Positions 1 through 5,886 of a DNA stretch of 8,157 nucleotides are shown in pieces. The notes beneath the pieces are model-generated. The model did not search any database. It saw only the letters and a program-made list of their open reading frames with translations, and was not told the origin of the DNA. The DNA comes from Pseudomonadota bacterium (GTDB lineage Bacteria > Pseudomonadota > Alphaproteobacteria > Rhodospirillales > Casp-alpha2). A program made the position numbers and the translations under genes. The stretch is taken from positions 1 to 8,157 of the forward strand of contig JADFNT010000063.1 in the NCBI GenBank assembly GCA_022563215.1, read 5' to 3'. Within the stretch, counting starts at the first letter, position 1. Each line of letters opens with the position of its first letter.

Positions 1-563
1 TGGGGTCGAAAGGCATCGTCGCCTCCACCGCCGCGCTGGCGGTGCTGTTGCAGAACGGCATCGGCGACACCATCCGCGTGTCGCTGACCCCCGAACCCGG
101 CGGCGAACGCGCGCGGGAGGTGGTCGTCGCCCAGGAAATCCTGCAAACCATGGGGCTTCGGTCGTTCACGCCCCTGGTCACGGCGTGCCCCGGCTGCGGG
201 CGGACGACCTCCACCGTGTTCCAGGAATTGGCCTCGAAGATCCAGGCCCACGTCCGCGAGCGCATGCCCCACTGGCGGAAAACCCATGTCGGCGTCGAGG
301 ACATGAACCTGGCGGTCATGGGCTGCATCGTCAACGGACCGGGCGAAAGCAAACACGCCCATATCGGCATCTCCCTTCCCGGCACCGGCGAGGAGCCGGC
401 GGCGCCGGTGTTCATCGACGGCCGGAAGGCGTTGACGCTAAGAGGCGCCAAAATCGCCGAGGAATTCCAGCGGATCGTCGATGACTACGTCGAAAGCCAT
501 TATGCGCGCCGCGACGGCCGGGCCGGCGGGGCGGACCAAACTCCTTCCGCCGCCGCCAAGTAG
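1..563 (+). CDS. ispG: 4-hydroxy-3-methylbut-2-en-1-yl diphosphate synthase, C-terminal part (5' end outside window)
   Basis: IspG (GcpE) is the iron-sulfur enzyme of the cytosolic MEP isoprenoid pathway that converts methylerythritol cyclodiphosphate to HMBPP. The reading frame is open from the left edge (first full codon at position 3), so the gene starts upstream; about 186 C-terminal residues are present, roughly half the usual protein. Seen directly: a TPEPGGER block, then [11 protein letters not shown] with two cysteines (codons 186-188 and 195-197), then [11 protein letters not shown] with the third cysteine (324-326) and a glutamate seven residues later (345-347). In the family, these three Cys and the Glu ligate the 4Fe-4S cluster, so the catalytic end is intact. 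The short Ala/Gly-rich tail after YVESHY looks non-conserved. The gene ends in TAG, 21 nt before hisS and in the same frame. The ispG-hisS order is also found in E. coli. Confidence 0.96.
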   Translation, partial: GSKGIVASTAALAVLLQNGIGDTIRVSLTPEPGGERAREVVVAQEILQTMGLRSFTPLVTACPGCGRTTSTVFQELASKIQAHVRERMPHWRKTHVGVEDMNLAVMGCIVNGPGESKHAHIGISLPGTGEEPAAPVFIDGRKALTLRGAKIAEEFQRIVDDYVESHYARRDGRAGGADQTPSAAAK

Positions 564-584
564 CCAGGTTCAAAGAATTCAATC

Positions 585-1829
585 ATGTCCGACTTGCAGC
601 CTCCTCGCGGCACCCACGATATCCTGCCTGATGACCAGCGCCGTCACCGCCAGGTGGCGGAAACGGCGTGGGGGATCGCCGGTCTTTACGGGTATGAGGA
701 AATCTCGACGCCGATTTTTGAAGCCACCGATGTTTTCCGGCGGACGCTCGGCGAGACGTCGGACATCGTCACCAAGGAAATGTACGTCTTCGACGACAAG
801 AAGGGCAGAAGCCTTACGCTCCGTCCGGAGGGCACGGCGGGGGTGGCCCGCGCCTATATTTCCGGCATGCGCTCGAAACCGTTGCCGCTCAAATTTTTTT
901 ACCAAGGACCCATGTTCCGCTACGAGCGCATGCAAAAAGGCCGCCAGCGGCAGTTTCACCAGTTCGGCGTCGAGTTGTTGGGAGTCGAAGGGCCCTTGGG
1001 CGACGTCGAGATTATTTCGCTGGCCGCCCATATCCTCGATGCCCTCGGGCTCACGGACAAGGTGACGCTGCACCTCAACACCCTTGGCGACAGCGAAAGC
1101 CGCGAGGCCCACCGGGCGAAGCTGGTCGAATACCTGGACGCCCACCGCGACCGGCTTTCCGAGGAAAGCCTGACCCGGCTGGACCGCAACCCGCTCAGGA
1201 TTTTCGATTCCAAGGACGAAGGCGACCAGGAAGTCATCGAGGAAGCCCCGTTGCTGAGCGATCATTTGAACGACTCCTCGAAGGCCTTCTTCGACCATGT
1301 TCAGGCCGGCCTGAAGACGGCCGGCGTTGCCTTCGAGCTTAATCCCCGTCTTGTCCGCGGGCTCGATTATTACTGCCACACGGCGTTCGAGTTCACCACC
1401 GAGACCCTGGGCGCCCAGGGCGCGGTCCTGGCCGGCGGGCGCTACGACGGCCTGATCGAGGCCATGGGTGGCCCACCCACCCCGGGCACCGGCTGGGCGG
1501 CGGGGGTGGAAAGGCTGGCGTTGATGATCGCCGAACCGCCCGGCCCGGCCCGGCCCGTCGCCGTCGTCCCCATCGGCGAGGCGGCGGAGGCGGAGGCGCT
1601 TTCGCTAGTCCAAAGGCTCCGCCAGGCCGGTTTCACCGCCGATCTGGGTTTTTCGGGCAACCTCAAGAAACGCCTCAAGGGGGCCAACAAGGCCAATGCC
1701 GTCGCCGCCGTCATTATCGGCGACGATGAATTGGTCAAGGACGCGGCCACGGTTCGGGACATGGAAACGGGCGAGCAGACGGAAGTTAAGCTTTCGGCGC
1801 TTGAAGACCACCTCGCCCGTTACCGTTAG
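585..1829 (+). CDS. hisS: histidine--tRNA ligase (HisRS)
   Basis: This class II aminoacyl-tRNA synthetase attaches histidine to tRNA-His in the cytoplasm. It is 414 residues long, normal for bacterial HisRS. Seen in order: an N-terminal PPRGTHDILP block (residues 6-15); the TLRPEGTA substrate loop (78-85); motif 2 around FRYERMQKGRQRQFHQFG (111-128); the histidine-specific LVRGLDYYCHTAFEF segment (256-270); GGRYDGL (284-290); motif 3 as GVERLAL (307-313); then an anticodon-binding domain from about residue 323, including a GFSGNLKKRLKGANK helix. All key arginines of motifs 2 and 3 are visible. The ATG at 585 puts the conserved RGTHD block at the usual distance from the N-terminus. The upstream ribosome binding site is weak (AAAGAA), which fits translation following ispG. 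The gene ends in TAG, 8 nt before hemA. A run of seven T (894-900) encodes part of Lys-Phe-Phe-Tyr just before motif 2. Confidence 0.97.
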   Translation: MSDLQPPRGTHDILPDDQRRHRQVAETAWGIAGLYGYEEISTPIFEATDVFRRTLGETSDIVTKEMYVFDDKKGRSLTLRPEGTAGVARAYISGMRSKPLPLKFFYQGPMFRYERMQKGRQRQFHQFGVELLGVEGPLGDVEIISLAAHILDALGLTDKVTLHLNTLGDSESREAHRAKLVEYLDAHRDRLSEESLTRLDRNPLRIFDSKDEGDQEVIEEAPLLSDHLNDSSKAFFDHVQAGLKTAGVAFELNPRLVRGLDYYCHTAFEFTTETLGAQGAVLAGGRYDGLIEAMGGPPTPGTGWAAGVERLALMIAEPPGPARPVAVVPIGEAAEAEALSLVQRLRQAGFTADLGFSGNLKKRLKGANKANAVAAVIIGDDELVKDAATVRDMETGEQTEVKLSALEDHLARYR

Positions 1830-1837
1830 CGGGCGCC

Positions 1838-3172
1838 ATGGCCGAAGAGCAAACGAAAACCCCGAGGCCGGTGCCCAGGCCGTTGGTGGTCGGCGCCAAC
1901 CACCGTTCAAGCTCGATGAGCCTGCGCGACCGCCTGTTCGTCGAGGAAGACCACGTTCCCGGTTTTCTGGAGAAAATGCGCCACGCCGGGCTCGACCAGG
2001 CGATGCTGCTGTCGACCTGCGACCGGGTCGAGATTCAGGCCGTCCACGACGACCCCGAGGCCGCCGCCGAAAGCGCCCGGGAACTCCTGGCCGCCCACGC
2101 CGGGGTCGAGGCTGCCGAGATCGAGGACCAGACCTATGTGCTCACCGACGACGAGGCGGTGCGGCAGATTTTTACCGTCGCCGCGTCGCTGGACAGCCTA
2201 ATCGTCGGCGAGCCGCAGATCCTGGGCCAGATCAAGGCCGCTCACCGGATGGCCCGGGACGCGGGCCTCGTCGGCAACGGATTGGAGGCTATCCTGCAAT
2301 CCGCCTACGCCGCCGCCAAGCGGGTGCGTTCGGAAACCAAGATCGGCGAGCGCCCGGTCTCCATCGCCGCCGCCGCGGCCCGGCTGGCGCAGGACCTGCA
2401 CGGCGATCTTTCGCGCTCCCAGGGATTGTTGGTCGGCACCGGCGAGATGGGCGAAATGGTGGCCGAGGCGCTGCTCCAGGAAGGGCTCGGCGACCTGACG
2501 GTGGTGCACCCCAACCCGACCCGATCGGAAGCCCTGGCCCGCGCGCTGAACGGCCATTTCGCCGATTTCGACGCCCTCGACCGGTTGCTGGACGAGGCCG
2601 ACATCGTGCTGACGGCGCTGGGCTCGCGCCGCCACGCCATCACCGCCGACATGATGCAGGTGGCGCTCCACCGGCGCCGCAAACGGCCGGTGTTTTTGAT
2701 CGACACCTCGGTCCCCGGCGACGTCGATCCCGCCGTCGATCGCATCGAGGAGGCTTTTCTCTATGACCTGGGCGACCTCGAAAGGGTCGTCATGGCCGGC
2801 CGGGCGACCCGCGAATCCGAAGCCGAAATCGCCGCCCGGATCGTCGCCGGAGAAGTGGACTCCTTCCTGCGCGGGCGCGCCGAACGGGCGGCGGTGCCGG
2901 CCCTGAACGAGCTTCGCAGCCACTTCGAGGACGTCCGCGAACAGGTCCTGGCCGAGGCCGGCGGCGATGCCGACAAGGCGACGCGGTTGCTGGTCAACCG
3001 GCTTTTGCATGAGCCGTCCGAGGCCATGCGCGGCGAAGCCGCCGAAGGCGGCGGCTGGCAGGCGGCCGAGGATGTGATCCGGCGGCTGTTCGGGCTGGTC
3101 CGGGGCAGTGCCAGGGACAAGAAATCAGACAACAAATCAGGCAAGGAGTCGGGAAAGGAGTCGGGCAAGTGA
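1838..3172 (+). CDS. hemA: glutamyl-tRNA reductase (GluTR, C5 haem pathway)
   Basis: GluTR reduces glutamyl-tRNA to glutamate-1-semialdehyde with NADPH, the first committed step of tetrapyrrole synthesis by the C5 route. Seen in 444 residues: [10 protein letters not shown] (17-26); the catalytic-cysteine block [10 protein letters not shown] (Cys61); [14 protein letters not shown] (120-133); a Rossmann nucleotide loop VGTGEMGEM (199-207); [12 protein letters not shown] (287-298), a variant of the usual AVPRDIDP; then the C-terminal dimerisation helices with [12 protein letters not shown] (387-398). The protein is slightly long because of a 14-residue N-terminal extension and a Lys/Ser/Gly tail (residues 428-444) made of Ser-Gly-Lys-Glu repeats. 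ATG 1838 was chosen because it is the only ATG upstream of the conserved domain; a GTG at residue 12 has GAGG only 3 nt upstream. The TGA stop overlaps the prfA GTG by 4 nt. This is not the unrelated 5-aminolevulinate synthase that is also called HemA in many Alphaproteobacteria. Confidence 0.95.
   Translation: MAEEQTKTPRPVPRPLVVGANHRSSSMSLRDRLFVEEDHVPGFLEKMRHAGLDQAMLLSTCDRVEIQAVHDDPEAAAESARELLAAHAGVEAAEIEDQTYVLTDDEAVRQIFTVAASLDSLIVGEPQILGQIKAAHRMARDAGLVGNGLEAILQSAYAAAKRVRSETKIGERPVSIAAAAARLAQDLHGDLSRSQGLLVGTGEMGEMVAEALLQEGLGDLTVVHPNPTRSEALARALNGHFADFDALDRLLDEADIVLTALGSRRHAITADMMQVALHRRRKRPVFLIDTSVPGDVDPAVDRIEEAFLYDLGDLERVVMAGRATRESEAEIAARIVAGEVDSFLRGRAERAAVPALNELRSHFEDVREQVLAEAGGDADKATRLLVNRLLHEPSEAMRGEAAEGGGWQAAEDVIRRLFGLVRGSARDKKSDNKSGKESGKESGK
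3137..3169 (+). repeat. 12-bp in-frame tandem repeat at the hemA 3' end
   Basis: There are two full 12-bp units (TCAGGCAAGGAG at 3137-3148 and TCGGGAAAGGAG at 3149-3160) plus a partial third (TCGGGCAAG at 3161-3169), encoding Ser-Gly-Lys-Glu, Ser-Gly-Lys-Glu and Ser-Gly-Lys just before the stop. Each full unit carries an AAGGAG core, so the repeat duplicates a strong ribosome binding site motif. It is preceded by related low-complexity codons for Lys-Ser-Asp-Asn-Lys. Confidence 0.9.
3154..3160 (+). promoter_or_regulatory. Ribosome binding site for prfA (AAAGGAG), inside hemA
   Basis: AAAGGAG lies 8 nt before the GTG at 3169. It is a near-ideal Shine-Dalgarno sequence and is the main reason for choosing that GTG start. 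An earlier AAGGAG copy (3143-3148) sits 20 nt from the start, too far for ordinary use. Confidence 0.8.
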
Positions 3173-4242
3173 GCCTCGAGAAAAACCTTGACCGGGTGCT
3201 GGCCCGCCACCAGGAGCTTCAGGACCTGATGGCCAGCGCCGAGCCCCCGTCGCCGGAGGAATTCGCCCGCCTGTCGAAGGAATTCTCCGACCTGACGCCG
3301 GTGGTCGAAGCCATCAGCGAGCTTCGCCGGGCCCAGGACGAGACGGCGGATTTGGCGTCGCTGATCGCCGAGCCCGAGACCGACGCCGAGATGAAGGACA
3401 TGGCGGAAGAGGAATTCGCCCAACTGAAGGAAAAAGTCCCGGAATTGGAAGACAAGCTCCAGGTGATGCTGCTGCCCAAGGACCTGGCCGACGATAAGAA
3501 CGCCATCCTCGAGATCCGCGCCGGCACCGGCGGCGACGAGGCGGGGCTGTTCGCCGCCAACCTGTTCCGGATGTATCAGCGCTACGCCGAAAACCGCAAA
3601 TGGAAGTTCGAATTGTTGAGCCTCAACGAAACCGGCATCGGCGGCTACAAGGAGGCCATCGCATCCATTTCCGGGCCCGGCGTCTTCGCCCGGCTGAAGT
3701 TCGAATCCGGCGTGCACCGGGTCCAAAGGGTGCCGGAAACCGAATCCGGCGGCCGCATCCATACCTCGGCGGCGACGGTGGCCGTGATGCCCGAGGCCGA
3801 GGAGGTCGATATCAAGATCGAGGAAAAGGACCTGCGCATCGACGTCTTCCGGGCCTCGGGCCCCGGCGGGCAATCGGTCAACACGACGGACAGCGCCGTG
3901 CGTATCACCCATTTGCCGAGCGGGGTCGTCGTTACCCAGCAGGATGAGAAATCGCAGCACAAGAACAAGGCCAAGGCGATGAAGGTGCTCAGGGCGCGCT
4001 TGTACGAGGCCGAACGCCAAAAGGCCGCCGCCGAAAGGGCGGAAACCCGCAAAAGCCAGATTGGGTCCGGCGACCGCTCGGAACGCATCCGCACCTACAA
4101 TTACCCCGAACGCCGGGTCACCGACCACCGCATCAACCTGACCCTGCACAAGCTGGACCGGATGATGGACGGCGACCTGGACGAAATCATCGACGCCCTG
4201 ACCGCCGACGATCAGGCAAAGCGCCTGGCGGAGATGACATGA
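3169..4242 (+). CDS. prfA: peptide chain release factor 1 (RF1)
   Basis: RF1 recognises UAA and UAG in the ribosomal A site and triggers release of the finished protein. The predicted protein is 357 residues, normal for the family. Seen: an N-terminal helical domain with coiled-coil character (about 1-100); [12 protein letters not shown] (114-125); [19 protein letters not shown] (178-196), where PET (189-191) is the PxT stop-codon recognition tripeptide; [15 protein letters not shown] (195-209); the catalytic GGQ motif (233-235) within [27 protein letters not shown]; and [13 protein letters not shown] near the C-terminus. The PxT motif and GSGDRSE block separate RF1 from RF2. The GTG start overlaps the hemA stop (GTGA) and has a strong Shine-Dalgarno sequence, so coupling to hemA is likely. 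The gene ends in TGA, which RF2 reads rather than RF1, and overlaps prmC by 4 nt. The hemA-prfA-prmC order is the same as in E. coli. Confidence 0.97.
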   Translation: MSLEKNLDRVLARHQELQDLMASAEPPSPEEFARLSKEFSDLTPVVEAISELRRAQDETADLASLIAEPETDAEMKDMAEEEFAQLKEKVPELEDKLQVMLLPKDLADDKNAILEIRAGTGGDEAGLFAANLFRMYQRYAENRKWKFELLSLNETGIGGYKEAIASISGPGVFARLKFESGVHRVQRVPETESGGRIHTSAATVAVMPEAEEVDIKIEEKDLRIDVFRASGPGGQSVNTTDSAVRITHLPSGVVVTQQDEKSQHKNKAKAMKVLRARLYEAERQKAAAERAETRKSQIGSGDRSERIRTYNYPERRVTDHRINLTLHKLDRMMDGDLDEIIDALTADDQAKRLAEMT

Positions 4243-5150
4243 GCGGCGCCCCGGCCGCCATCGAAGACATGCCCCAGGGGACTCACGGAGGGACTCTCGG
4301 CGATTGGCTGTCGGCCGCCGTCCGCGGGCTCGAAGCCGCCGGCATCGAGACGGCGCGGCTCGACGCCCGGCTGTTGGCGTCGTTCGTGCTCGGCTGGAAT
4401 CCGGCCCGGGTGCTGGCCCATCCCGAACAGGTGCTCGGCGGCGAATGGTCACGCCTGCAATCGCTCTTGGCCAGGCGCGCCAATCGCGAACCCCTGGCCG
4501 TGATCATCGGCAAGCGCGAATTCTGGGGCCTGGATTTCGCCGTCACCGCCGACACCCTGGTGCCGCGCCCGGAATCGGAAACCCTGATCGAAGCGGCGCT
4601 GGCGGCGACCGAAGATCGGGACGCGGATTTGAGCATCCTCGACCTCGGCACCGGATCGGGATGTCTGTTGCTGGCCCTGTTGTCCGAACTGCCCAACGCC
4701 CGGGGCCTCGGCGTCGATCTGTCGGCGGCGGCGCTGAAGGTGGCGGCCGGAAACGCCGCGATCCTGGGCCTGGAGGGTAGGGCGGAATTCAGGCAATCCG
4801 ACTGGGGCCGTGGCCTTGACGGCACCGAAGGCCGCTTCGACCTGATCCTCGCCAACCCGCCCTATGTCGCCGACGATGAATTCGCCGCCTTGGAGCCCGA
4901 GGTTTCCCGGTTCGAACCCCGCCTGGCGCTTTCCGGCGGCCCCGACGGGCTGACAAGCTACCGGTCCCTGGCGCCCCAAATCGGCCCCTTGCTGGCCCCC
5001 GGTGGCGGCGCCTTTATCGAGACCGGTGCCGCCCAGGCCGGGGCCGTGAGCGCCCTTTTCGAGGAAAACGGCCTCGCCGTCACCAGTATCCATGCTGATC
5101 TTTGCGGCCGCCTCCGTGTGGTCGAAGTGCAACAGGTTATGGACAAATAA
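4239..5150 (+). CDS. prmC: peptide chain release factor N5-glutamine methyltransferase
   Basis: PrmC (HemK) transfers a methyl group from S-adenosylmethionine to the side-chain nitrogen of the GGQ glutamine in release factors; the likely substrate, RF1 (Gln235), is encoded directly upstream. The predicted protein is 303 residues. Seen: an N-terminal helical release-factor-binding domain (about 18-85); [17 protein letters not shown] (84-100); LVPRPESE (107-114); the SAM-binding motif ILDLGTGSG (133-141); GVDLS (158-162); the catalytic NPPYV (206-210) that holds the target glutamine; and a C-terminal strand ending [15 protein letters not shown] together with the PRPESE block identifies PrmC rather than a general methyltransferase. 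The ATG overlaps the prfA TGA (ATGA). In the family the domain usually begins near a Leu/Trp-rich helix, so the first 17 residues are a short extension; a start at Met11 is possible but lacks the overlap. The gene ends in TAA. Confidence 0.95.
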   Translation: MSGAPAAIEDMPQGTHGGTLGDWLSAAVRGLEAAGIETARLDARLLASFVLGWNPARVLAHPEQVLGGEWSRLQSLLARRANREPLAVIIGKREFWGLDFAVTADTLVPRPESETLIEAALAATEDRDADLSILDLGTGSGCLLLALLSELPNARGLGVDLSAAALKVAAGNAAILGLEGRAEFRQSDWGRGLDGTEGRFDLILANPPYVADDEFAALEPEVSRFEPRLALSGGPDGLTSYRSLAPQIGPLLAPGGGAFIETGAAQAGAVSALFEENGLAVTSIHADLCGRLRVVEVQQVMDK

Positions 5151-5397
5151 CGGCAATAAACCGAAAAAAGGGTTGGAATGAAGTCCGCTACCGACTACCT
5201 TGCTTGGGTTATCAGCCTTTGGGCTGCAGTGGGGTCCACGCTTTGGAGCGGAGTTGATCCCTTAATTTTTCCCATGCTATGCCGGTTCTCTGATTTGCAT
5301 TTTTGCGCTTGGCGGAGTCGGTTGTGACGGTCCAGGCCGATGGTTGGGCCCTCGCGGGGCGGGGGATATGTGAAAGCCATACAAAGTCAAAGATAAG
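5151..5397. other. Intergenic region between prmC and the DUF4167 gene, with lower G/C content
   Basis: This 247-nt gap contains no gene I recognise and is clearly poorer in G/C than its neighbours through about 5325. It holds a small hairpin CAGCC-TTTG-GGCTG (5213-5226), a terminator-like structure at 5231-5270 and an ATG-started frame of 49 codons (5178-5327) on the + strand. That frame follows an AAGGG sequence at 5 nt spacing and encodes a hydrophobic stretch YLAWVISLWAAVGSTLW (residues 7-23) and four tryptophans. The frame lacks the G/C-ending codon bias of the real genes and overlaps the terminator, so I do not call it a gene. Further right, TTGGGC (5344-5349) and TATGTG (5367-5372) with 17-nt spacing are a weak guess for the DUF4167 promoter. 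Confidence 0.6.
5231..5270 (+). terminator. Candidate intrinsic terminator of the ispG-prmC operon
   Basis: GGGGTC (5231-5236) can pair with GATCCC (5256-5261), including one G-U pair, around an inner stem CGCT/AGCG (5239-5242 with 5247-5250, loop TTGG). The outer stem is followed directly by TTAATTTTT (5262-5270). Position and T-tract fit the end of the long operon. The stem is interrupted by an asymmetric internal loop, so it may be weak. Confidence 0.35.
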
Positions 5398-5859
5398 ATG
5401 AAACAAGGTTCCAATAACAGACGCTCGCGTTCCCGCGGTGGCAACAAGCGCCATTCCGGGGGCAGGAACAACTTCGAAAGCAACGGCCCCGAGGTCAAGA
5501 TTCGTGGCACCGCGCAGCAGGTCCAGGAAAAATACCTGGCCCTGGCCCGCGACGCCAATGTCTCGGGCGACTGGGTGTCGGCGGAAGCCTTCTTCCAGTT
5601 CGCCGAACACTATTACCGGATCTCCAACCCCGAAGGCGGCAATGGCGCCGGCAAGGGCCAGAACCGCGACGGCAAGAAACAATCGCCGTCCGCGCCTCAG
5701 GCCGCCGATCAGGCCCCACAGGCCGCCCCCGGCGAAGCCTCGGTCATCGACACCGCGGCCGCGACCCTGACGGTCGCGAGCAATCCGAAAAGCGTCGAAA
5801 CCGAAAAACCGCAGGTAGCCGAAATCACCACCGACGACAAGACCGAACCGGCGGCCTGA
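5398..5859 (+). CDS. DUF4167 domain-containing protein, possible RNA-binding protein
   Basis: The predicted protein is 153 residues with three parts. Residues 1-26 are basic and rich in Arg, Asn, Gly and Ser (NNRRSRSRGGNKRHSGGRNN), resembling disordered RNA-binding tails. Residues 27-76 form the conserved core, with SNGPEVKIRGTA, QEKYLALARDA, SGDWVSAEAFFQFAEHYYR; this matches DUF4167, a small helical domain I know from Alphaproteobacteria, with no established function. The rest (about 78-153) is Pro/Ala/Gln-rich, then acidic, and probably disordered. There is no signal peptide or membrane segment, so it is probably cytoplasmic. The ATG at 5398 starts right at the basic tail, as in related proteins; the ribosome binding site is weak (AAGATAAG). 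The gene follows the prfA-prmC block, an arrangement I recall as common in this class, and converges with the MOSC gene 27 nt away. RNA binding is an inference from composition and context, not shown by a known fold. Confidence 0.88.
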   Translation: MKQGSNNRRSRSRGGNKRHSGGRNNFESNGPEVKIRGTAQQVQEKYLALARDANVSGDWVSAEAFFQFAEHYYRISNPEGGNGAGKGQNRDGKKQSPSAPQAADQAPQAAPGEASVIDTAAATLTVASNPKSVETEKPQVAEITTDDKTEPAA

Positions 5860-5886
5860 CGAAGCTGTTTGCCGAAATTTCCTGAA

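Noticed and set aside
579..1379. 266-codon - strand frame covering hisS
   Set aside because: Antisense shadow of hisS, whose motifs are all intact on the + strand; no domain or ribosome binding site seen.
1536..1557. GGCCC triple repeat in hisS
   Set aside because: It encodes an ordinary Pro/Gly/Ala/Arg linker between the catalytic and anticodon-binding domains; short G/C repeats are expected in this genome.
1696..2766. 356-codon + strand frame overlapping hisS and hemA
   Set aside because: It is a shifted-frame shadow of hemA with an extremely Arg/Gly/Pro-rich translation and no recognisable motif.
2761..4452. 563-codon open frame on the - strand across prfA
   Set aside because: It lies antisense to the well-supported hemA end, prfA and prmC start. 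Its sequence is Arg/Gly/Pro-rich without domains, typical of shadow frames in G/C-rich DNA.
5212..5682. 156-codon - strand frame from the DUF4167 gene into the upstream gap
   Set aside because: Most of it is the reverse of the conserved DUF4167 core. The part within the gap shows no conserved motif, and a shorter version (5195-5380) has no good ribosome binding site.
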